Origin: Macrolepiota albuminosa
Taxonomy: Eukaryota > Basidiomycota > Agaricomycetes > Agaricales > Agaricaceae
Assembly (NCBI GenBank): GCA_027475525.1
Contig: JAMWFC010000077.1
Location: forward strand, 372,001 to 436,000
Length of the DNA stretch: 64,000 nt
Reading direction: 5' to 3'
Below are positions 56,226-64,000 of the stretch, piece after piece (positions within the stretch are counted from its first letter, which is position 1; the number at the start of each line of letters is the position of its first letter). Position numbers and translations under genes: made by a program. The notes under the pieces were generated by a model. It searched no databases and was not told the DNA's origin. It was given only the letters and a program-made list of their open reading frames with translations.

Positions 56226-56524
56226 GCATTAGTTCCAGGTGTGGCCTAAAACTGAGCACATGGCAATAATGATAAGAAACTACAGAGGTAAACTGGGATA
56301 AGGTATAAGGCGGAGCTCTAAACTTCCTGAACACAATGTCCATACGATGGGCGAGAGTCTCACTGCTTGAAAGGTATTCCACCTAGAAATAGGAGTCAAA
56401 ACGAGAGGGAGTACACTCAAGCAGAAGGACTGGGATACATCCACGAGTCAGTGCAAGGAAAACTGACCCCACCCTGAGAGATGAAGGTAGCTCAGGACGC
56501 AGTTGATGAATCCCCCGCCAAAGA

Positions 56525-57556
56525 CTATCGTCTGTCCAGATATGACATTACAGGACGAAGCAGTTCCACATAGATTGGAGCAATCAGTTGCAAATTCTGC
56601 CAATATCGTAGAAAGGCATCAGAAGTCCAACGACCCATGGCCTTGACAATGTCAGGCGGCACTCCTTTAAGCAGCAAGGCCGTCGTTCCTCCAATGCGAA
56701 GACAGTGCCCACTGACGGTTGGTAAAGAGTGACGTTCCAAAATCGGGTTGATAACCAGGAGTAATTTGTGCATGGTCAGCACAATGATGCGTCCTTTTCC
56801 GTTGAAGTAGCAGCAAACGGGCATATCTGAAGTAACCTTATTCACATGAGCGTGATTAGTGAGTGCCGCTATAGGATCACAACCATTGGCTTGACATGTA
56901 ATGACCACTGTTTTGCCTTTCCTACCAGCCTTTTTTGTCCACGGTAGAAACAAAGATCTAGTACCTGTGTCGTTAGGTAGACCGAAGTTGCACCATGCTG
57001 GCAGAATGGTTGGATCGAAGTTTCGTTCCCGCATGGGAAGACATTCACCCATACGGATCTGGCCCCAGAATGCGGTAGTAGCCATTGCCCAGATACAAGC
57101 ATCACGTGGATTAGACAACTCAAGGTTTGCCTTAATGGCCTGCAGGATCTCCAAAGTCACGGGAGGTTGTTCCTTTTGGAAGGATGATTCTGGCCGAAGA
57201 TTTTCAACCCCCTTTACAGTATGTTTAAGTCTCATAGATTCTTGCCAAGGCATGCCATGCTGAATGTGAAAGGAGCGCAAACCAGAGATTTTATTCGAGA
57301 TGGTGCTACCCGCAACTGTTCCGGCCATCGAAGCTGCATAGAAGCAGAGTAAATCATCAGAAGCTGGCCAAATGGAATTGCGCGGGACGTCATGAAGGTT
57401 GCAAAACTTGACAAAATCCGCTACCACTGATGAGTATCTTTTAACTGTGGACGGGGCCCACAAGTGCGCAATAACTCTATCGACAACTGCCCTTCTTGAT
57501 ATTGCATGCAATTCATCGCCAGTGCTCAAAACCTGAGGGTTCGTTGTTGAACGCAC
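56525..57556 (-). CDS. Ngaro-2 tyrosine recombinase (YR)
   Basis: 343 codons without internal stops. The N-terminal SAM-like DNA-binding part (WAPSTVKRYSSVVADFVKFC) is followed by the catalytic part. WGQIRMGECLP holds the first Arg, GHCLRIGGTTALLLKG holds His-x-x-Arg, and MGRWTSDAFLRYWQ holds Trp and the nucleophile Tyr. It integrates the element's circular DNA by site-specific recombination instead of a DDE integrase. The start ATG is the first of the frame; a 406-bp gap separates it from ORF2, so it may be reached by splicing. The enzyme looks intact although ORF1 and ORF2 are damaged. Confidence 0.9.
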   Translation of the reverse strand: MRSTTNPQVLSTGDELHAISRRAVVDRVIAHLWAPSTVKRYSSVVADFVKFCNLHDVPRNSIWPASDDLLCFYAASMAGTVAGSTISNKISGLRSFHIQHGMPWQESMRLKHTVKGVENLRPESSFQKEQPPVTLEILQAIKANLELSNPRDACIWAMATTAFWGQIRMGECLPMRERNFDPTILPAWCNFGLPNDTGTRSLFLPWTKKAGRKGKTVVITCQANGCDPIAALTNHAHVNKVTSDMPVCCYFNGKGRIIVLTMHKLLLVINPILERHSLPTVSGHCLRIGGTTALLLKGVPPDIVKAMGRWTSDAFLRYWQNLQLIAPIYVELLRPVMSYLDRR

Positions 57557-57962
57557 TGCATTTTGAGAGCGAACCGTGTTGCAAGCCTATGTCACAGAGG
57601 GAGAAACCAAGTGATTTGTGGGAAGAAGAATACTTGAAGAGGAGATCGCTGTATCTTTTGGTAGCAAGGACAGGTAAATGGGCATTTGTAAGGTAGAGGC
57701 ATCCAACTTAAGCCATCTCTAAATCAACTCGTAAACCTGCTATCCTCGTAAACATTGACAAATCTGTCTATTATTATATTATAAAACACTGAGGACGCAT
57801 ACAACTGCAAATGCTATTAACAAATTCTATTATTACATGTAGAAGACTTTGTGGACGCATATGAATGCAATACCAAAGTTCGCTAAGGACCAAAGACACG
57901 GAAAAGGTTGTAAGGACTGTCCAGATATTCAGTCACCAGACAGTGAGACAAAGGGAGTGCGA
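57557..57962 (-). other. Ngaro-2 spacer between ORF2 and the recombinase
   Basis: About 400 bp without a shared open frame, containing a repeated TATTATTA..GAAGACTTTGTGGACGCATA / CACTGAGGACGCATA pair (about 57775-57860). Possibly an intron or leader for the recombinase. Confidence 0.4.
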
Positions 57963-59616
57963 TCAATCGACGAGTTGAGAATGCTTTGCCGAGCCATGGA
58001 CAAAGGGTGTCAAATAGGGAGGAACATGGGGTGGGAAAGGAAACAACATGCATTTCAAGGGAAAAACTCCACGAGATGGAGCGTCAGCTTTGTTAGCTGC
58101 CAAAGGTACCCATGTTATGGTGAGCCAGATCAAATTTGATTGGAAGGTGTCGGTGATGCGATGAAGAATGGCATTCTGTTGCACACTCCTAGATCTGCTG
58201 GTGGCCAATGCTCCCACAACGCCTGAGTTATCAGATTTGAGGATGATGTGACAATTGTGGAAACCAGCTGTGACGAGAGCCCGTACAGATAGGTCAACCG
58301 CGACCATATCTGCCCATCCAATATCACGACCGTCCGACTTCCAACCTGGGCATAATTCCCATGCTAACCACTTATTGCTGGCAACAAAACCAATGCCCCA
58401 TGTCGTAGATGCGTCGACGTAAACATTGAGACCAATAGGGTCCGGGGGCTGGATAACGTGGGAACTGCACCAACCATGTTCCAAGGTATCCTTCCACCAG
58501 ATTATATCTTCCATGGCAGCGTTGGAAGGAAAAAGAGAAACAAATTGACTGCAATTTGTGGGAAAACGAGCACGGAAAGCAAAGAGAGAAGGGAGGTGCG
58601 AGTGGCCAGTAGGCAGAACAAGACAAACATGATTTAAAGTACCGATGAGGGATTCTGTTGTCTTAAAGGAAACTTTTGAAGAGTGAGACCATTCACGTAG
58701 CTTTGCAAGGTATTTAGCGCATTTTTTATTGGGCAACTCCACTGTTTTGGCCTCAAGTGACCACAAGAATCCAATATACATAAAGGTGGATGCAAAAGGT
58801 GAACGCTTATCTGGGGACCATGGCCAACCGAGATCATCTGCCACGTCGCAAATGAGAGTTTCATCATAGAAATACACGGGAGCTGAGTCTTGAAACCGGG
58901 GATAACGGAAGAAAATAAAATCATCAACCCACTTGAGAACATCATCCACTCCTCGATGATAGTATATTGCAACGATTGTGTCAGCAACGCGACTGAAGAT
59001 GCCAGGAGATGAGGCTGCGCCAAAATTCAAGCGGAAATCAAAATGAATCATGCCGTCGATGGAGACAGCAAGTTTCAACCAATCCTGAGGGCAAGTGGGG
59101 ATGTTTCGGAAAGCGGAGTCAACATCAAAGATGGCGACTTCAGTACCCAATGGGGAGTTTGCGATGAGCAACCAACAAGCTGCAAAGGTCCCTCAATTGC
59201 AAGGAAAATCATCAGAGTTAATAAAGGAATTTATGGAGGGGCAGTCAGGATCATTGCGAGGGAAGGACAAGTCTAGAGTAATGCGCAACTTTCTGGAGGA
59301 ATTTGAGATGACGTTCAGAGGAGCCGTTCTGAAAGGACCAAAGAAATTTGCTACAAAAACAGGGTCAAAGCCAGGTGAGACCCTGCCAAGGGCTACCTCC
59401 AAGCTATACTTGGAGATAATGAAGTCATGAGCCTCAACAGTTCTATAGTGATTATGGGGAGAAAAAAATCAAGAGAGAAACAAAGAATCAATGCCAACAT
59501 CAAAACCAGTGCAAAGGCCTTTCGGCACCTCCGCGAAGCGATCCAACAACCCAGCTGCACGCAAGGCATTTTCCCAACAATTGGCAATCAGTGGCGTGGA
59601 AACAGGAAAGACGTGT
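57963..59616 (-). pseudogene. Ngaro-2 ORF2, reverse transcriptase-RNase H with two stops
   Basis: The minus-strand frame reads from the gag overlap near 59616 down to 57963. An N-terminal segment (LLDRFAEVPKGLCTGFD) and RT motifs follow: VAIFDVDSAFRNIP (motif A), FGAASSPGIFSRVAD (motif B) and KWVDDFIFF (motif C). The RNase H part is VYVDASTTWGIGFV, then IILKSDNSGVV and ANKADAPSRG. This DIRS-type RT with RNase H lacks a DDE integrase. TGA codons at 59469-59471 and 59193-59195 interrupt the frame; at the second, Trp (TGG) is the likely ancestor (PCN-stop-GTFAACW). Both agree with single C-to-T or G-to-A changes. Confidence 0.88.
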
Positions 59617-61755
59617 TCAAGCAGAACAGGCCTGAGCCCCATGGCCTGTATTGCCACACAGGGAGCAAACATGGGCATGCACACACTTGGTGCCTCGATC
59701 ACAGGAAGAGAATCTGTTGAAGGCAAAGCAGATCGAGCCTCCAGTTGGAGCTTGGTATGAGCGTCCCTCCCATTTGAGAAACCATGGGAGCGCATGGCAG
59801 GCCAAGAGCTTGTGGTCGAGGGATCCACAAGACAAACATTTGGAGCACGGCGCTGCGTTGTGAGACTTGGACGTGGAGGATTTCCCATGCGCAAGAAAGG
59901 ACTCCATTTCTGTGAGCCTACCGTCCAAGGTTTTGACCCTACTGGCATGTAACGTTGCCACGCACTCCTGCCAAATATCCAGTTGGAACGTGTCCATCCG
60001 AAAGGAATGGGATTCACGTAAATACAATGCACGCAAACGCTGATCGTAATCCAAGATCAAGCCAAAATCCAAACAGGCGTTTGGGCGCGATTTCAGGCGT
60101 CGAAAGTGAGCAGCAAACGAATTGGCAATGGCATTGGTGATGTGGCCCCCTGAGCCCTTGTCCAAGTCAGCGCATAAATGGACACACATTGCGCCTACAA
60201 GATTGTCTGAAGCAGCTGACCACTCATCAAAGGTCAACCTGGACTCATGCGATGTATCGAATGAGGCACCAGGAAGCCGAAGTTTTCCATTCGCAATAAC
60301 AAAGGATGACTCTGGTGGAGGTGGTTCACGAGCAGCACGCCGACATGCATCATCTGTCAACAGATCAAGAGGAATATACTCAAACATTCCCTGCTCCAAA
60401 GCTTTCACAACTTTATGGGGGTACACTTTGTCCGCCGATGACAACAGACGGCCTACCTGGGGAGGCAGACCATGCAGCATGCGAAAAGGGACAGCGGGCG
60501 GAGGGGAAATAGGGGGCGCAAGACGTCTGGAGTTTCCCACCAGCAGGCCTGGAGCCCGCCTATTGGGCAACACCTGCTCAACAGGAGCATGTGAGGCCGC
60601 CAGAACAGAGCTCGCCGGCATGGCGCTCGAAGCAGGATCAGGAGCCAGATTATTGTCTGCAAACGGAAACGTGGGAGGGGCAGTACCATTGCTTAGACAA
60701 TCATGCACGACATGTAAATGCTGCAGCAAAACTACAAGGGATGAATCAGCATTGTCGGCGCATACACGGCCAAAATACAATGTCAAAAAATCATCCAAAA
60801 CAAGCCACAAAAGAAAGGCTACTAAAACGACAACGTTGTCCCCAAATCAACCCACAAGATTATCAGAAAAAGGCATTGAAGTGCAAATGCGCATGAAGGC
60901 ACAGGGTAAGTAAGACAAAAGTAGGCATCGAAATGCACATGTGTACGAAGGCACAGGGGAGCAATTGAAACCACAATGAGATGATTTAACCACTAATCAA
61001 TACGGACTTGCACGAGTAAGACAAAAATGTGCGACTATCCACAAACATAGAGCAAGCAAAGTGCCCGACCAATAGGAAAGGAATAGCCATGCCAGCAGGC
61101 CAACAAAAGTCAAAATGGCATGCAGCGCTGACATCCCCAGCCACAAAACAGCGCATACATGGGGGAAAAATACAAAGGATGCAGGAACATACCTCTGCGA
61201 TTGAGGTCAAGACCATGTGCACAGAAAAGCTGCAACAACCCCGAGTCCGTCAGAGTAATTACACATTGCTCATCTGAATCGGCAGCGGGGGGTGCCCCCA
61301 AACCAGGGGACAGTTGCCGATAAACGTCATCCCCGGCAGGCAAGACATTGCCTGGGGAGGGGGCGCGTCCACGAGGGGCAGGCCCAGGGGTGCAAACTGT
61401 GCCACTTTCAACAAAAACAGGAACGGAATCGCGCATATATGCGTCAGCCACCGAAGGCGACACAATAATTTCCACCTCATTGTCCCCGTCATGCAATGCA
61501 CGGCGCTTTGCGTGCTTCAAAGGAGGGACAGCGGGCGCAAACAAGGGCAAAGGAGATCTCTCCCTCCGGGAGCCCAGGACCATCATGGTCAGTCGCAGCG
61601 CTGTCAGCAACAGCACCTGCTGACTCCAAAGAAGCAGGCGCGTCAACTGGCTGGAATACCTCACGCAGAATCACAGAGGAGGGCTTAAGGATACGAGCTG
61701 CAGAAGCAGGGCCTGACCTCCCCCCGCATGTCCTGGAAGTGGAAGGGTTAGACAT
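59617..61755 (-). pseudogene. Ngaro-2 ORF1 (gag-like) with intron and two zinc motifs
   Basis: Start ATG 61755 (MSNPSTSRTCGGRSG). Exon 1 runs to 61193 and the intron is 61192-60732 (GTATGT..TGTAG, 461 nt); exon 2 is 60731-59617. The phase-1 join matches Ngaro-1. Exon 2 has a conserved helical region (SRLTFDEWSAASDNLV, LDFGLILDYDQRLRAL). It ends with a CCCH finger (CFAFNRFSSCDRGTKCVHAH: C-x8-C-x5-C-x3-H) and a CCHC knuckle (CSLCGNTGHGAQAC), suited to RNA binding. In exon 1 the frame changes near 61565, between GPGLPEGE and RRERSPLPL, so one base was gained or lost. The C-terminus overlaps ORF2. Confidence 0.85.
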
Positions 61756-61909
61756 GGCAAGAAAGGCGATGGAAAGGGGAGAAAAACGTGAAAGTTGAGA
61801 GGGAGAAAAACAACAGAGCAAGCAAAAACCGGACATGAGTGACTGTGGGGAGAACAAAAACGAATTGAACAGAGTGCCTATGCGAGTAATGTGAGTACAG
61901 TACGATACG

Positions 61910-62090
61910 AATAAAACTGCAACTACGAAGGCAGTAAATAAAAAACCGTCTCGCAGAATGAACTGCAAAGCAAGAATTCTGTTCGAACGACTAATTAGAG
62001 GGAGAGAGACAAACAACTTGCGGTCACGCTAAGGTCACATGTCAAAATACACCCCTCCTGCATGACGTGCCTCCATTTGGAAGGGTGCTA
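61910..62090 (-). repeat. Ngaro-2 terminal repeat (A1)
   Basis: 5' terminal copy of the 56040-56225 repeat; the element ends at GGGTGCTA before the flanking TGTAGGCA. Confidence 0.9.
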
Positions 62091-62514
62091 TGTAGGCAAT
62101 TTTTGAGTTTTCAAGGCTTTGTTGTACTGTACAGTTGTTTTCCATGCTTCAGAGGCCCCAGAGGTGTCCAATTTAGCATAGGGAATCCCTAGACTTGTTC
62201 TCTTTGGATCTCCCTCTGCTAGCTGTGTGACTGAGCTACAGCCTCCAGAGGTTGTCCTTACACTCTTCAGATATCCCAAGTCTAGTTCACAAACCCTGAG
62301 CATACAGAAATTAGCAGCTGAATAACTGGTTGGCAAGGTCTTTCCTGATGTTGGAGCTGTTAGAGTTTGAGCACAACCCTACTAACAATACAATCAATGT
62401 GAGGTCCTATGGAAGCACTTGCAGGTGAGGCATGGTGGTGCTGGCTCCATCCAGCAAGTTCAACTCCTGTGAAATAAAGCCCTCAAAAAAGAGGTAAGAG
62501 CCTTCCTGTGAAAG

Positions 62515-62829
62515 GTGATGCACAATGCATATAAAATTGGTGACTACTGGGACAAGATACCAGGTTACAAACCTAGAAGTAAATGCTATGACTGCGAAGT
62601 GGAGGAAAACATGGACCACATCCTAACTGAGTGCAGAAGGTCGGGACAGGAAACAGTCTGGAGACTAGCCTGCAAAATATGCCAGGTACATGGCATAGAA
62701 TGGAATAAGCCAACTATAGGGGAAATCCTGGAAAGCAACATTATACATCCGAAATATGTAAAGGGGAAGATGACAGCAGCAGGGATAAGAATGTACCAGA
62801 TAATCTTATCAGAATCAGCCAGACAGTAG
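62515..62829 (+). pseudogene. LINE-type C-terminal zinc region fragment
   Basis: Open for 104 codons: MMHNAYKIGDYWDKIPGYK, then CYDCEVEENMDHILTEC (C-x2-C...H-x4-C), the zinc-binding end seen in fungal LINE reverse transcriptases, followed by VWRLACKICQVHGIEW. It has the opposite orientation to the LINE at 36-45 kb and sits in the gap of Copia-3. Only this piece of the LINE is present. Confidence 0.6.
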
Positions 62830-62831
62830 CT

Positions 62832-63680
62832 GTGACTTCTTGTGAGACTGAATACATGGTTGCCTTCAAGGCTGCACAAGAATGTGTATAGTTGCAGACT
62901 CTTCTTTAGACAATTGGTTATAATTCAAACAGCACAATAAATATCTTGTGCAACAATAACACAGTAATCAACTTATTGGAGGACCTGATGCTACACTCAC
63001 AAGTTAACCATGTGGGTATCAAGTACTATTTCCTGTGAGAATATATCATATCTAAGGAGATTGTCATACACTACATCAAGATAAAGGATAATGCTGTCAG
63101 GGGACTCCTCATTTCTTCCTTCTTTCACTCCTTATTCTTTCACTCTCCTTTCATTCATTTCCTTATTTCTTCTATCATTCTCTCATTTTGCTGTTTCTAT
63201 TCTCTCAACACTATCTGTTAGTACTATTCTCAACCTTTGAGGTGCTCTGGTTCTTTAGCTATCATTCAGACAAGTGTGGGCCCTTCAGCACTGCTTCCAT
63301 ACTGCTTATATAAGCTGGAGTTTGCCTTTCTGACTTCCAAAGTCCAGAGTTTTCCTGCCTTGTTTGCACAGTTGTTTGGTTAGTCAATTTTCAAGTTTTA
63401 AAGGTTTTGTTGTACTGTACAGTTGTTTCCCATGCTTCTGAAGCCCCAGAAGCATCCAACCTGGCATAGGGAATCCATAGACTTGTTCTCTTTGGATCCC
63501 CCCCTGCCAGGTGAGTAGTTATTATGATATTGTCAGTACATACTCTAATACACTTTGGATCTCCCTCTGCCAGCTGTGTGACTGAGCCACAGCCTCTAGA
63601 GGTTGCCCTTACAAATGTGGCCTATTTGTTTACTAAACTCCTTCTATTACCTTGCTTTTTGTGGTTACAATGCATTCTTG
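62832..63680 (+). pseudogene. Copia-3 RNase H remnant, split by LTR-X
   Basis: Reads SCETEYMVAFKAAQECV, NILCNNNTVINLLEDLML, VGIKYYFL and IKIKDNA, then resumes after the LTR at about 63619 with VAYLFTKLLLLP. It matches the Copia-1 RNase H end (ADxFTKPLPLP). TAG and TGA stops are present. Confidence 0.75.
63095..63613 (+). mobile_element. LTR-X solo copy in Copia-3 RNase H
   Basis: 519 bp, TGTCAGGGGACTCC to GCCCTTACA, flanked by AATGC (63090-63094) and AATGT (63614-63618). Confidence 0.88.
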
Positions 63681-64000
63681 GCCTATCTCAACCATAATTT
63701 GACATGAGGAGGAGCCTAATACATTTTCATTTTTCACAACCTTTATGCTGCTTACAATGAAGAGGAATATTAGAGGGGGGCACTTTGATCCATTACCACC
63801 ATGTCCACAGCCAGCAAAATCTAATTTGCTGCAGTTGTGCCTTACCTGCTGACTCACACCAATACCTCTACCAAGAGGCCCTGCCTAGCAGGTTTTGGTC
63901 AACTATAAGACCCCTTCTCCTAGTAAGGAGCATGATGCACCCTACTACAGGATGCACAACCAGCAAGTTCTGGTCTGCTGCAGTGATGCTTTACACACTG
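63681..64000. other. End of window, Copia-3 3' region
   Basis: Contains a purine tract GAGGAGGAG near 63708, as in Copia-1 before its 3' LTR. What follows does not clearly match the Copia-3 5' LTR. No gene. Confidence 0.4.

Larger units (their letters stand above)
56016..62090 (-). mobile_element. Ngaro-2, nearly complete Ngaro/DIRS-like retroelement
   Basis: A minus-strand element of 6075 bp: ORF1 (gag), ORF2 (RT-RNase H) and ORF3 (tyrosine recombinase). About 185-bp direct repeats lie at 61910-62090 (5' end) and 56040-56225 (near the 3' end). A 24-bp tail (56016-56039) lies outside the inner repeat. A partly similar stretch, GGATAAGGTATAAGGCGG near 56296-56313, could be the matching B repeat of the A1-B1A2B2 plan typical of Ngaro. 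Flanked on both sides by TGTAGGCA (56008-56015 and 62091-62098). Confidence 0.88.
55745..62262 (+). mobile_element. LTR-X solo copy, split by Ngaro-2
   Basis: Left part 55745-56015 and right part 62091-62262. Flanked by CTCTC (55740-55744) and CTCTT (62263-62267), a decayed 5-bp duplication. No LTR-X internal sequence is present. Confidence 0.85.
55524..62480 (+). pseudogene. Copia-3 gag, interrupted by LTR-X/Ngaro-2
   Basis: The left part reads ISQIKVLLCYAEDLLAKNDRK then a TAG, KYIKLKLTM. The right part (from 62263) reads ARSFLMLELLEFEHNPTNN, the continuation of the Copia-1 gag alignment (AHSFLMLGLSESERN). The break lies at the LTR-X insertion flanked by CTCTC/CTCTT. Confidence 0.7.
55073..63750 (+). 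mobile_element. Copia-3, dead Copia broken by later insertions
   Basis: Pieces: 5' LTR 55073-55334; primer site 55335-55343; gag 55524-55744 and 62263-62480; a LINE fragment (62515-62829); RNase H 62832-63094 and 63619-63680. Its gag and RNase H resemble Copia-1. LTR-X copies lie within gag and within RNase H; the protease-integrase-RT part is missing. Confidence 0.7.

Noticed and set aside
59955..60913. Plus-strand open frame of 263 codons over Ngaro-2 ORF1
   Set aside because: Antisense to the gag-like exon 2, which has zinc motifs and conservation with Ngaro-1.

Overview
The window is nuclear DNA from a filamentous basidiomycete, most likely an Agaricomycete. The evidence is a GC-rich capsule-type glycosyltransferase gene with 86- and 109-nt introns, an intron-rich cytochrome P450 gene pair, a CDK8-type kinase fragment, and a typical basidiomycete set of transposons (chromodomain Gypsy, Copia with a half-tRNA primer site, Ngaro/DIRS-like tyrosine-recombinase retroelements, KDZ, Tc1, LINE). 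I cannot name the species.

Layout. 1-1692: the 5' part of a minus-strand Ngaro-like element running off the left edge. 1910-5259: the one clean host-gene island, a divergent pair (SGNH-hydrolase-like membrane protein and a GT69/CAP59-type glycosyltransferase) whose ATGs are only 53 bp apart. 5260-26310: nested elements. A degraded Gypsy (6.6-8.3 kb) carries a solo LTR; a Copia element (8446-13920, TSD ACCTG) sits inside an older LTR; an 11.1-kb chromodomain Gypsy (14454-25594, TSD CATTT) sits inside another copy of that older LTR; a Tc1 remnant follows. 26.6-27.3 kb: a CDK8/Ssn3-type kinase lacking its 5' half. 29.3-31.9 kb and 50.9-53.3 kb: two copies of a duplicated P450 gene. 33.2-35.5 kb: an array of tRNA-like SINE modules. 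36.2-44.9 kb: a LINE carrying a complete Copia (TSD CAACC). 45.1-50.5 kb: a Gypsy end, a degenerate tyrosine recombinase and a KDZ transposon remnant. 54.3-64 kb: a dead Copia broken by LTRs, one of which holds a nearly complete Ngaro-like element (56016-62090).

Main points. (1) Eight tandem duplications all have a period of exactly 77 bp. This looks like unmerged k-mer overlaps in the assembly, and three of them create false frameshifts in the large Gypsy. (2) That Gypsy has a third long reading frame (about 920 codons) between pol and the 3' LTR, of a kind I do not recognise. (3) Nearly all premature stops in the younger elements are TGA where CGA is expected, and LTR pairs differ almost only at CpG sites, which points to methylated-CpG decay. 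(4) Two Ngaro-like elements share an intron in ORF1 at the same codon and phase, and one of them has an 8-bp flanking duplication unexpected for tyrosine-recombinase elements.

The two divergent host genes may act together on cell-wall or capsule-like glycans. No other pathway is visible; the rest of the window is repeat sequence and gene fragments.
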